Below are positions 52,599 to 63,525 of a DNA stretch of 64,000 nt, in pieces. The notes beneath the pieces were generated by a model, which searched no databases, was not told the origin of the DNA, and saw only the letters and a list, made by a program, of their open reading frames with translations. The translations under genes were made by a program, and so were the position numbers. The stretch lies in assembly GCA_036346255.1 (NCBI GenBank), contig CM070617.1, forward strand, positions 2,025,501 through 2,089,500. Reading direction: 5' to 3'. This DNA comes from Ampelocalamus luodianensis (Eukaryota; Streptophyta; Magnoliopsida; Poales; Poaceae). How positions within the stretch are numbered: the first letter of the stretch is position 1; each line of letters begins with the position of its first letter.

Positions 52599-52810
52599 GA
52601 CTTTTCCAAGTGTACAGGTATTCAAAACATTATGGATGTATATGATCTCGAATTCATAAAACTCGCATTAGAACTTCAATCCTTACAAAAAAAACATACT
52701 TTTACCTCTTGCATGTGCAAATGCAGGAGCTGAAGGCGGCATTGGTGTTAAATACGGCATGCTCGACAAAAACCTGCCGTTGCCGGACCAGGTCATCTCC
52801 ATGTACAAAG
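52599..52810 (+). pseudogene. Captured exons of a second, unidentified gene
   Basis: A 19-nt mini-exon (52599-52617, after TTTTCCAG and before GTATTC) and an exon from 52727 (after TGCAATGCAG-like acceptor ATGCAG) join in phase to read DFSKCTGAEGGIGVKYGMLD then KNLPLPDQVISMYKG. It reads like the conserved C-terminus of a real protein, but I cannot name it. The phase also fits the HAD exon 2 end (..IFQ|DFSK), so a spliced chimera is possible. Confidence 0.5.
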
Positions 52811-53229
52811 GCAGGCCACGTCGAGAGTTTCTCTCTTCGTCGTCCGATTGTGCTGCATGTTTTGTTGCCCGTTCGATCTGCACGCGTTGGGTTACCACGC
52901 CGTTGTGTTGCCTCCGTCACTCTGCTTCTTTTGTACAGCTTGTTCTAAATTTCAATATGCTCATTTTTCTTTTTAGCTTCGATGAAACTATAGCTGAAAA
53001 CTACCCGTTTTTTACTGTTTGTTGTTTCATATAGATCTGCCTTTGTATACTCGTATTACATGCATCTTAAACTCTTTTTGCTTACTTCAAACATCATATG
53101 GCACACTATTTATATCTGTCTATCTTTGCACTCCGAGTGTAATCTAAACGTAACTTTAATGTCTAAAAAACAAACCGATCTAACTGCGTTGTATCCTGTA
53201 CATGCACAAATGCGCACGCCGGCCTCTAG

Positions 53230-53428
53230 TCTAATTAGTGCTAGCTCGATCCGGCCAGATCTGCTAGCTTCCACGTGGATCCATATCCGGTTAGATTTTA
53301 AAAAAGGGTCACGTTTTTATCGTTCCGGATGCTCTGAGTAGTCCATGTCGCTTGCTGATTGGTCTGAGAGGGCTATATATCCATGGTACTAGCTCTCTCA
53401 GTTGTATCACACCAGCACCAAACCAACC
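53230..53428 (+). promoter_or_regulatory. Promoter and 5' UTR of the intact BBI gene
   Basis: TATATA at 53375-53380 is 49 bp before the ATG, with an inverted CCAAT (ATTGG, 53358-53362) just upstream. Start of transcription is expected near 53405, giving a very short leader. The block from TGGATCCATATCC to AGCTCTCTCAGT is conserved with the orphan promoter at 11890-12020, supporting function. The Helitron-like insertion begins 145 bp upstream of the TATA box, so distal elements have been displaced by 3.7 kb. Confidence 0.75.
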
Positions 53429-54357
53429 ATGAAGATGAAGAGAGGCATTACCATTAGCATCCTACTGATCCTTGCCCTCCAGCTGGCCCTTCTTCTCGCC
53501 GGAGCCGGAGCCGACGACCGGGCTATTCGCCTCCCAAGCGACGGCAAAGGTGACGTACGGCATGCTTCTACACGTACTGCATGTGACACTAGCTAGTACA
53601 TTTCTTTCAGAACTAGCTAGCTAGCTAGTCCATCGATGTATAATCAAGCTCTTTGCGTGTGTGTACATGCATATACTATATATCCAAACTCATGCGTATA
53701 GGTGTATATATGTATATGTACTATATGCATATACTAATATCCAAACTCATCCTTATATGTCTGTGCACCGATGTACTAATTTATATATGTGCGTTTTATA
53801 CATGTGTAGGTGTTTCATTAGTATAGTTTTCTTGCAAATATAAATTGGTTTGTTTACGAAGTATGAATAATGTGTATATATGCTTGTATACAGGTGCGGG
53901 GGAAATTACTAGTGGACTAGCAGCGGCAGGGGAAGGAAAACAGAAGCCGTGGGGGGATTGCTGCGACGGTTACACCTGCGATCGGAGACTCGTACCGGCC
54001 TGCTTTTGCACGGACAGGGTGGCGTCCTGCTCCAGCGCTTGCAAGGATTGCGAGCAGGTGTCCGAGGGTCCTCCTCCTCGGTATGTCTGCCGCGACTGGT
54101 ACCAGTTCGATTGGGATGAAAAGTTCGAGATTCCCAGGTGCAAGCAGAAGCCGTGGGGGGATTGCTGCGACATGGCCATCTGCAATCGGAAACTCCCACC
54201 GGGCTGCTCTTGCGCGGACCAGGTGGAGTCCTGCTCCAGCGCTTGCAAGGATTGCGTGCAGGTGTCCGAGGATCCTCCTCGGTATGTCTGCCGCGACTGG
54301 TACGATTTCGATTTGGATGACTGGAACAAGAACGGAATTCCCAAGTGCACGGAATAA
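53429..54357 (+). CDS. Bowman-Birk type double-headed serine protease inhibitor
   Basis: Secreted or vacuolar inhibitor of trypsin-like proteases, a defence and wound-response family in grasses. Exon 1 is 53429-53549; the intron is 53550-53893 (GT-AG); exon 2 is 53894-54357; joined in phase they give 194 residues. Residues 1-28 form a signal peptide (hydrophobic core 7-24, AGAGA before the likely cut), then a linker to about 56. Domain 1 spans 60-123 and domain 2 spans 128-192, each with ten cysteines in the monocot pattern. Reactive loops: C69-DRRLVPA-C77 (P1 Arg71) and C137-NRKLPPG-C145 (P1 Arg139), both trypsin-type. Unusual are P2 Asp/Asn instead of Thr, basic P1' (Arg72, Lys140), and Val at P3' in loop 1. 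The ATG at 53429 is followed by a second in-frame ATG two codons on. No lesions. Confidence 0.95.
53550..53893 (+). other. Intron of the BBI gene
   Basis: 344 bp, GT at 53550 and TATACAG at 53887-53893, phase 1. It contains ATGCATATACTATAT and ATCCAAACTCAT phrases, each duplicated. Confidence 0.9.
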
Positions 54358-54461
54358 ATCCGCGACGACGCCGGCCAAGCAGCTCCCACCAGGCTACTGA
54401 CCGTCTTGTTTTCCACTTGTCTCGTGTGTTTACATCTGGCTGCCGCGCGTTTTCCTTCTCT

Positions 54462-54467
54462 AATAAA
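54462..54467 (+). terminator. Polyadenylation signal of the BBI gene
   Basis: AATAAA about 105 bp after the stop codon, the only good match before the conserved 3' flank. Confidence 0.6.
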
Positions 54468-55275
54468 CGGGGAGCAATATAAGCAAGCGACGTCCGTACT
54501 ACGCTACGCTCTGCAGGATCTCTCTATTTCCTTGTAATATTAGTAACACCCATCCGGGGATCAATAAGCAAGCTGCTGGCTCTTGCTTGTGTTGATGTAT
54601 GACTGCCGCAAGCCCCATGAGGTCTTCCTCTCTGTCTTCCTCTCTCCCCCGCTCTCTCACACGCACAAATCTGGAGGCTTAAGCTGCTGCTGCTATGTTG
54701 AATTTTGAATTTGTGTTCTCTGATTTTGGTCCAGCGTCCTGTGTTATTGATGTCGGTTTGACTCAAATTGCACACGATTTTTTACTCTAAGCTGCTACTA
54801 CTGCTTTAACTTTGTAAGCTCATAGCTCAAATAACTTTGTAAGCTCATAGCTCAAAATTGAATGGCACAACACAAACACATGAAAGCAGTGGATCAAAGC
54901 AGTGGGATTAAGATCCAAAGGACAAAAAAAAAGTGACTGAAATATAAAAATCATTCAGTCACCTGATAAATAACACCCCCAATTGTGATTATTATAACAC
55001 CCATCGACTTGTCAATAAGCTAGCTAGCTGCTGGCTCTTGCATGTGTTGATAATTAATTCAATTATGTCCAAAATTATTTTCTTCATTTTCCCCAGTAAA
55101 AATCCAATTATGTCCAAAATTATTTTCTTCATTTTCCTTAGTAAAAATCCAATTATGCCCAAAATTATATTTTCTTATATATAATATAAGAAAATAAGAG
55201 GAGCGCAAGCAAGCTAATCGATCTCAACAAAAGATAATAACTCATAACGAATATATTGAAATATGCGTGTGCGTC
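54468..55275 (+). other. 3' flank of the BBI gene
   Basis: Two diverged copies of the phrase TAACACCCATC..TCAATAAGC..GCTGCTGGCTCTTG..TGTGTTGAT (54543-54597 and 54994-55050) indicate an internal duplication. The second copy matches 605-838. No gene is seen. The flank is cut at about 55275 by MULE-3, at the same relative place where MULE-1 cuts its paralog. Confidence 0.65.
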
Positions 55276-55349
55276 TATCTCATAAAAATGTTTTTTAAAT
55301 AATATTAATTTAAAAGATAATTACCAAAAAAAATAGTTGATTTTTTAAC

Positions 55350-55540
55350 AAAAATAAGTGTTTGTCGCCATTTGACCTGACAACAGACTCCTATCGTCAT
55401 TTCAAATGGCAACAAATGACAGGAACCTATTTACTACCAGTCGTCCGTTCCAATCATGCTCGTCGCTATTTCAACTAGCAATTTGCATTGAGGATTGTGC
55501 AAATCGCCAGTTCAACTAGCGATATTAACTGACTATATAT
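55350..55540. repeat. Left subterminal palindromes of MULE-3
   Basis: Alternating TCGCCATTTGACC, TCGTCATTTCAAATGGCAAC and TCGCCAGTTCAACTAGCGA units, as in MULE-1 and MULE-2. Confidence 0.7.
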
Positions 55541-55914
55541 ATCCCCATAATTCGGTGGAAAAATCATTTTAATTTTGGAAAAAAAGAGAAGAGAGAGAGA
55601 GGAGGAGAGGGGAGAAAAGACATAGCAAAGCCCTAGCGGAGGAGAGAAACGGAACAACAGATCTGGTCATATATTTTGCAGGTAAATGTTCTTCCAACTT
55701 TTTAAATAAATTCGAAACCTTGTAGGCTAGAAAATAAAAATAGCGACATAGAATTCAACGGACTAGATAATTTTAGTTGTATCGTTGTTTGATGTAGTAC
55801 AACATTTTAGTTATGTATAGTTTAGTTCATCGTATAGATATTATTTATGTTCCAGTACTCGAACGATTTATAATAAATTCGCAAAAATACTTAGAAAACT
55901 TTGTAGGTTTTTAT

Positions 55915-56745
55915 TTTTACACGGTAAATATTTTGTTAATACCAAAAATACTTTTTAAACCAGAAAAATAGGAAGACACCTCTAAAAATAGCAAGATACT
56001 TATTAAAAATATGTAAAAATTGTAGAGTGGCTAAGTAGTGTATGTAGAGCTTAATCGAAATAATCATAACTTAATTTTGGTTTCTCGTTGTGCACAGTTA
56101 ATATTTTATTAATGTCAAAAATACTTTTTAAACAAAGAAAATAGCGAGACACCTCTAAAAATTCTCCATCTGAATTAAAATATTATAAACTTATTTTTTC
56201 CATCTGTATACGATAAATATTTCATAAATGTTGGAGACACTTTTTAAACAAGGAAAGTAACAAGATACCTATTTAAAATCTATAAAAATTGCAAAGTAGC
56301 TAAATAGGGTATGTAGAACTTAATCAAAATAATTTCAACTTAATTTTGGTTTCTATTTGTGAATGGTAAATATTATGTTAATGCTGAAATACTTTTTAAA
56401 CTAGAAAAATAGCAAGGCACCTCTAAAAATTATCTAAGAAATCCAAAGTAGGTACATAGGGTAGAGCTGAATTAAAATATTGTGAACTTATTTTTTTTCC
56501 ATTTGTACACGGTAAATATTGCATAAATGTTGAAGACACTTTTTAAATAAGGAAAGTAGCAAGTAACTATTAAAAATCTATAAAAATTGTAGAGTAGCTA
56601 AATAGGGTATATAGAGCCTAATCAAAATTATCCCAACTTAATTTTGGTTTCTATTTGTGCACGGTAAATATTCGGTTAATGCTGAAAATACTTTTTAAAC
56701 TAGAAAAAATAGCAAGACACCTCTAAAAATTGTAAATATTCCAAA
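55915..56745. repeat. AT-rich tandem repeat, unit about 160-180 bp
   Basis: At least five diverged units contain CGGTAAATATT, AATACTTTTTAAAC..GAAAAATAGCAAGACACCT and CTAAAAATT. Alternate units add AACTTAATTTTGGTTTCTATT, which gives a higher-order period of roughly 330 bp. Confidence 0.75.
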
Positions 56746-56749
56746 AGAG

Positions 56750-57775
56750 ATGTTTTCTGATTTGCTCGGTTGCTCAGTTGAGATGCGGCCCGACCTCCTC
56801 TCGGCGGTCGACCGATTTGAGATCGGCCCGACCGCCATTGGTGGCTGGGTCGGCCGATTTGTGAGTCCAACGGCTAGTTTTATAGCCGTTGGCGCTTAAG
56901 CGATCCGGCCAGGCCATTAGTTGTGATCGACCGGCTTCGCCCGCATTCTCGGAATCTTCTTCCAACGGCTAGTTTTTGTGTGGGCTATACATACTCACCT
57001 TGGTCGTGTGAGGAGAGGTTCTTTGGTGCCCCTTTGAGTTCATTTGAGCTAAGAGCAAGCCCCTACTCCCATTTGTGTATGTGTTGCACTTAGTGAGGTT
57101 TGAGAGACAAATCCTATTGCATGTGTTGCATTAGGTGGTGGATTTAGTATCCACGAGAGCTTTGACATTTGATTGGTTTAAGTGAAAGTTGGAGACTTGT
57201 TACTCTTGGTGTTTGCCGACACCACGGGCGGCGTGGAGGCGTCGTCGTCGGTGATCTTCTCAAGTGAAGCTTGTGAAGACCCAGACGTTTGTGAGTGGCT
57301 TGGTGCTCGCCATCTCCGGAGTGGAGTAAGTGCAACCCTAGTGGAGCTAGGTGGTTGATACCTCGGAGGAAGGCTCAATTCGTGGAGCGGCCCAATTGGT
57401 TTGGGTTTCTCTCAACGTGGATTAGGGAGACCAAGTCTCCGAGCACCACCAGAAACATCGCGTGTCATATTGTGGTTTGCATTCTTGAGCTCTACCATAT
57501 TGCAATTTACATTTATATAATTAAGTTGCTTATTTATTGTGTATGAATGCTTGCCATGCTATATGCTATCTACATTGCTTAAATTGAATTGCTTACAAGT
57601 CCATGCTTGATTGATTATTATCAATAACCTTGTATTGTTGGTGCACTTAGTTGAGCTAGTGGTTTTAGGTGTTAATTGTGCAAAACCGTATTTGTATTAA
57701 CTTCCTCATTAGAAATCGGCTTTTAGCGCATAGAAGTTTTAAACGCCTATTCAATCCCCTCTAGTCGGCCTCTCG
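56750..57775. mobile_element. Copia-like LTR sequence (SIRE/RIRE1 style)
   Basis: It includes CGCCTATTCAATCCCCTCTA near its right end, a phrase typical of SIRE-lineage LTR ends, and a perfect 10-bp hairpin (56867-56892, CCAACGGCTA..TAGCCGTTGG). No gag or pol is next to it. Exact ends and a target duplication were not found. It lies directly before the PMD coding region. Confidence 0.45.
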
Positions 57776-60700
57776 ATCTTCTGACGACCAGGACCGTGCG
57801 GGCGGTGGTCGTACACTGAGGCGCTTTCTGTACGACCGGTGCCTCCTGACGGCACTGGTTAACCATAGAGGTTGGAGACGCACATGTACCTCCTCCCGTG
57901 TTGGGAGATGGCGCCGACGCCGAGCGTGACCTTCCCGTTTTTACCTGGGCGAGCTTCCCCTGGCGGCATATGACATCCCGACCATGTGGCGTACGGAGTT
58001 CCTCACGAGGTTCCATGAGGTGTTGCCGCCCAACACCGGCTACAGGGAGTTCAGCAGCACCCACGGGCTGTCGCTAGAGTGGATCTGCCAGTTCTACATA
58101 AGTTTTTGTAACTCTTGTCCTTCCGCTTGAATTGGTTTGTGCAACTTATTGATGTATATCTGTCTTCTTGCAGGCGGAGCATATGGCGAAGGACGCATCC
58201 AAGTAGTACGGTGAGGCACGCCGATGCCTACTTGTTGTGGCTATTCGGATTGGTGATGTTCCTAGGGTCCCACGGCTATAGCGTCGACAAGCATATGATC
58301 GACGACACACGCGAGCTGGCGGATTGGGACGTGGAGGCGATCCAGCCCTACGTTGGGGCCCTGCGGTGCTATGCGTGATGTACCGTGCCCTGTGCGACGC
58401 GTCCCATTGGGTTCGGGACAACTCCATCCTCCCTAGATGCCCGCTACTTCTTCAGGTAGTCCTTTGAGCGTTTTCAGATCGGACGACAACAGTTGGACCT
58501 AGGAGCCTACATCGTCGCCATGTACGCCGATGACGACGACGTGGACCGGCCGACCATGGGTACGGTGTGGTGTCACCGACGGGTAAGTTTTCTGAATATT
58601 TATTCTTTTTCGTAATGTAATTTAATTTCTTGTACTAAGTTTCTGTTGTTCTATTCCATAGGTCATCTTCACTCTAATCACTACACAAGTGTCCTACCCG
58701 GGCTATGTTGTGATGTTCAATCAGTTGACAGATGACCACGTCATCTGGATACCGTACACTCCTGTCAGGACCCAAAAATACATCTCAGGAACTCTCTGTG
58801 TATTCTGAACTAGTCCCAGATCAGTAGCTAGCTCACACAGGAAAACAATGATGAAATACCATCCATTTATTCGATTTAACTAAAAAGATCTCAAAGTAAC
58901 AAATAATAATAATAGCTGGACCTTATGGTCAACGTTTACTTAACTTGCCACGAGTACTAAAGAAACAAATGAACTCTTCCAGCTGAACGAAACTCTTTAA
59001 ATGGCCAATCAACATGCCCACAGCAATCGAGTGGAGAAACACATCCTAATCCGCAAAACCTTCATGGTCCTCTGGCGAAGAACTCTTCAAGACTTGATAT
59101 TCTTCAATCGAGCAATACAGGGGCAAAAGCCATGAGTACTTTGAATGTACTCAACAAGCCGTGGGGAAATGTATGCAAATAGTATTCATGCAGGCTTGAA
59201 CAAAGATTAGTCAGATGGCTCTTTGCGAGAAAACAACATTTACGATAAATACAATAAATAGATTGAAATGCATAATTGAAAACAATAATAAGTAAATAAA
59301 CAGTTCTTTGAAACAACCAGTGAACTTCCCATTCACTTCCCAACCAAACCAAAGATAAGTGAATTCCCCATTCACCAACCGACACAAACCACCAAGTGAA
59401 TGACCTATTCACCAAACGAACATTATATTCATCAAGTGAACTTCCCATCCACACTCTGACATATTTTCGAAGAAACTCTATCTCCCGTGTGAAATCCCCA
59501 GGCACGTCCATAACCGCGGACACGGCTATTCGAATAGTTTTACACTGCAGAGGTTGTGCAACTTGACCCACAAGAGATAGATCAACTTATAATGTCCGTT
59601 TAACACACTTAGGTGTGCGACTAAGTGATCATCACAGGCTTTACAAAGCTCCTTCTTAACCGATTACGCCGCTAAGGTTTCAACACCGAATGTCTTTCCG
59701 ACTGCATGTGGCCCCTCTGCGCCACCGTGAGAATACGTTTTCCACGACTCACACTTCACATGACGAACCGAAATTAAGATATTGCTAATTAATCGATCAG
59801 TCCGTCCCATACGGACATGTGGTTGTATGCGGTTAAGGCTCGATTCAATGGCGCACAAGATTAAGTCCTTGACAAGTTACTCAGGCGAGACTACCACAAA
59901 CCCACAACATGTTCAATCCACATCCCCACTATCCACCAACCACTCGCCCGAGCGAAAATCATTTTGTTTAACCAACACCCATGACTAACCCCGTCATGGT
60001 ACACAAATTTTAACAAGAATGGCTCACCACCACAGTTCCATATTTCATCAAGTCAAAATTAATTATCTAGACACATGTGATGACAAACCCATCGTAACTA
60101 AGCAAGACTAAGCATATGTACGATACCCATGTTGGTAATATAAATATATATCCAACTAAAATTACCCACGCTATGGTGACAAAGGATTCATGGCATTCAA
60201 TTATTCAATGGAGGCATAATGACAACAGGTAATAACTAATCCCCGAACAATTTATATAAAGATAGCATGCAGTTGTATAAAACAAGATACGTTTGAAATC
60301 ATGGGTTCAATATGATCAAAGGACCACGACTTGCCTTGGAATAAATCCAGTGATTGATCTTGATCTTGGTATGCTACTACTTGCTCAAAGCTTCCAAGTA
60401 TCGGCGTCTACTGCATAAAACAAGCAAATAAACCAAATAAATAAATAACAGAGAGAAAACAAACTCCAAAAATTAAATAAAAATCTCAGATAAATAGATC
60501 TCGAATTTAGATAAATTTAGGAATTTGAATGGACTCAATCGAGTTTGGATGCAAAAGATATGAGCTCGGAAGATTGAAATCTCATAAAATCTGAAAATCG
60601 AATTTATGGATTTACTGAATTATTTTTCTGAAGGAAAAGATGATTATGACGTCAGCTGACGTCAGCAGTGGATGTTCGGACGGGATGACATTAACTCGAT

Positions 60701-63360
60701 AGGTGGGACCCATGAGGCATAGACTGGGTGTATGGTGAGCGAGTTTAAAGATCTTTGACTCGGTGAAATTTTGGTGCGCCACTTGGATCTTGTCGACCGT
60801 GAGATGACCGGGATACCACATGGGCCAAAGAGATGATGTGGCAATGCGGTGACTTGGTGAGAACAAAGCGAGCAGAGGATCGCGCGGCCATGGCGGCGGC
60901 GATCAAGCCGGCTCGGTGGCTATGAGGATTGAGCTGCGCCTGCGAAACAAAGATAAGCATCGGGATGGCGAGAGATAAGGATCTCACGAGACGCATGCGG
61001 TCGGAGAACGAGTGGAGCGGCGGCGGGAAGGACTTGGCCGGCGAAGAATAAGCTCGGCGGCGGTACCTCGGCAGGAGAAACAACGAAAGGAGAGGGGTTA
61101 GATGAGTGGAACCCAAAGCACATGATGACACGCAAAGGATCAAAAAGCTCACCGAGAGCGGTCGGACAAGATGGCCAGCGGCGTTGCCTGACGAACCGCG
61201 CGCTGCGGTGATCTTCGAAAGAAGATGGAGAGAGCACCATGAAGCTCGCGTTGAGGCGCACCCAACGGCGGTGGAAGCTCGGACGGAGATGCACTGTCGA
61301 CGAAGAAATCCGGTGGAGAAGAAGCTTCAATCGTCGGTGGTCCTTCGGCGATTGCGGCGCGACGAAGATGAATACGGAGATGAGACCTTAGGGTTTTGGT
61401 GGAGGAGATCAAGGCGAAGAGATTGACGCGGGCAAGGCTCCTTATATAGCACTGGATGGGAGAGATTGGAGAGGGTACGACGGCGCTGCGCGTGTTGAAC
61501 TCGAGCTCTAGGAGTCCCGGTCCGTTTGAGAAGAAGAACACGTGCGTGGATGCATGGTCCCACCAGCAGAGAGACAAAGAGAGGGAAGGAGGCAAAGCTT
61601 CGGCTGGGCTGGCGAACGGGTGGCTGCGGCCCAAGCGCAAGAAAAAGGGCGGCGGACTGGGCTTCGGTGGGAGAGAAAAGAAGAGCAGGCCGGGCCGAAA
61701 GCAACGGAATGGGCCAAAAGAACGGGAGATTCAGCCCAAGGATTTTCTGAGATTTATAATAGCTTTTTCTTTTTAGAAAATAGGAGAAAAACCAAATGGC
61801 AATTAGAAAATAGCAAATGCACTTGGAAAAATTCTAGAAAATTCTAGAAAATACATCCAAGCACATAGAACCCAAATAAAATAATTTTTAATATAGTTAA
61901 TGTTGACATTAATCATATTAAATTATTTTTGAATTCTGAAAATTCATATTAAGCTTTAACTTTACCAGAAAAATCCAAATGGTTATTTTTCTTTTAAAAC
62001 TTCAAAACAGACCAAATTTTTGGGATGTTACAACTCCTGACAGGGTGTGCGCGTGCGCAACCCAAGGCCTGTCGAGCTTGTGCATGCAAGACCATGCGTA
62101 CTGATACACGCGGAGGAGCTTGGTGAACGATGTCTTCATGGAGGAGAACCACGTGCACCGGTGATGCACTAGTTCAGTCTGCGATAGGAGGTCCCAGTCC
62201 CCTAGGGGCAGCGGTTGGCGCTAAACGTCAATGGATAAGTTCACATTTTACTTCTATCGTACCATTTTCCTTATGTACCTACGAAACAATCGTTTTACCT
62301 TCCATAGGTACACTAGGAAAGGAGTACCTGCTACGACTTCCTAGGCGGATAGGATGTTCCCTGGGTTCAGACCTGGCTCCGTGCCTTGGAGGATGTCGTC
62401 CAACAGGATGCTCCCTACGACCCTAGGATGTGCGAGGAGTACATCAAGTGGTACTCCAGTCGAACGAGTGTTCGCTACGTCAGGGTCGTGGATGACCCAC
62501 CACAACATGAGGCCACGACGTTCGACACGTACCTCACCTAGCCGGACTCTACATTCCATCATGTGGTACGTATTGAACGGTCCATACTTCTCATTTGCTT
62601 CGCAAGTTTTGGGTTCCTAACTTGTTAATTATGTGTACAAGTCGATCTGTAATGGGAGATGCATAAGTTGGTGACCTCCATGCGTCGTATGACTCTCGGG
62701 GAGCGCTTCAACATGATGGCGCAGGAGAACAGAGCGATCATGGACTAGTTCATCGAGAAGACAAGATAAGGGATCCAGATTGCGTTGTCGTAGGGGGAGG
62801 GATCTTATGGATCCACCTATGCATGGACGGGGGGGGGGGTTGAGCCACGGTGCGTCACACCCCACGGCTCCTAACCCGTACATGGCATGCGGGTCCTCGT
62901 GGCACCGTGCTGGGAGTACCCCGGTACAGTTCGCAGGTCAGCGTGAAACACTCACGTCTGGTTGTTTATTTCAAATTCCACTAGTTACTAACGTCAATTT
63001 TCTCTGACACGTTCTGACTTCCACCCGTACACGGGGCATGAGTACGCGAAGCGGTCCGCTACCTTTGTATGACGAGCTATGTCTATGTTGTTTGCATGCA
63101 CAACATACTATTTCATCATTTTGGGCATGTTTGCGTGCATAACGTACTGTTTCACAACTCGTACACCCCTTTGGGACAAAGAGCTAGTGTCGCACGAGGA
63201 GTCATGCTCCGGGGACTTCGGATTCGACCAGGGTGGCGGTGGGCCTGACGCAGTGAGCGACCGGTCTCGTGGGGACTTCACAGCTGCATGGTACGCCCAG
63301 AGCGAGCCAGCCAACGTAGCACCCTCTCGCGACACCCCCTCAGGCTACTCGCTTCGGTAG
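57776..63360 (+). pseudogene. Plant mobile domain (PMD) transposon gene of MULE-3, decayed and split
   Basis: Fragments in changing frames read GEMAPT-like then LAAYDIPTMWRTEFLTRFHE, VLPPNTGYREFSSTHGLSLE, after an intron HADAYLLWLFGLVMFLGSHG, YSVDKHMIDDTRELADWDVE and AIQPYVGALRCYAM, the order of a PMD. At 58762 a solo LTR splits the region encoding VIWIPYTP and VCACATQGLSSLCMQDHAY. The 3' part continues with EEYIKWYSS-like sequence (62440) and HKLVTSMRRMTLGERFNMMA, and ends with a Gly/Asp-rich exon (FGFDQGGGGPDAVSDRSRG..) at a TAG, 63358-63360. Several stops and shifts. Confidence 0.7.
58763..62032. mobile_element. Solo LTR, 3.3 kb (TGTAACATCCC class)
   Basis: TG..CA ends (TGTCAGGACCC, GGGATGTTACA) with an exact 5-bp duplication ACTCC (58758-58762, 62033-62037). 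It shares GAACTAGTCCC, CGGCTATTCGAATAGTTTTA and the general layout with 16589-20175. A minus-strand TATA-like CTATATAAGGAGCC lies at about 61435-61450, so the transcribed strand is probably minus. The insertion point is inside the PMD coding sequence. Confidence 0.85.
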
Positions 63361-63417
63361 AGTGCCTTGGCCATCTGAGCCTTTGGCCTACTCGTACCAC
63401 CACCCGAAAAGACCCAT

Positions 63418-63525
63418 TATAAAAGGGGAGAAGAAAGCTGGAGGAGAAGAGAGCTGGAGGATAATACTATACCACCACACCCAACACTTCACCAAAGTTT
63501 GGTTCACACAACTGAGAGGAAGGAG
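63418..63525 (+). promoter_or_regulatory. Promoter and leader of the MULE-3 zinc-finger gene
   Basis: TATAAAA at 63418-63424 and a leader of about 75 nt precede the ATG at 63526. Position and spacing parallel 33501-33593 in MULE-A. It overlaps no other gene; the PMD stop is 58 bp upstream. Confidence 0.65.

Larger units (their letters stand above)
49490..53229 (+). mobile_element. Helitron-like insertion, 3.7 kb, with chimeric host exons
   Basis: It begins TC (TCCTAACGG) after a host A and ends CTAG before a host T (53230): an insertion between A and T with TC..CTRR ends and no target duplication. The pre-insertion site is preserved twice at 10190-10215 and 10285-10310 in the paralogous BBI flank. 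It carries HAD-hydrolase exons and exons of a second gene in the same orientation, typical of exon capture by Helitrons. A strong 3' hairpin is not obvious (only GCCGGC and TGCGCA palindromes at 53211-53223), which lowers certainty. Confidence 0.55.

Noticed and set aside
53661..53843. 60-codon frame between the BBI exons
   Set aside because: It lies wholly inside the BBI intron, whose splice sites join the two coding exons in phase.
53909..54416. Three minus-strand and two extra plus-strand frames over the BBI second exon
   Set aside because: Shadow frames of the real inhibitor exon, open because of its GC content and repeated domains.
57295..57546. 83-codon frame with a hydrophobic end
   Set aside because: Lies within LTR-like sequence and has no conserved features.
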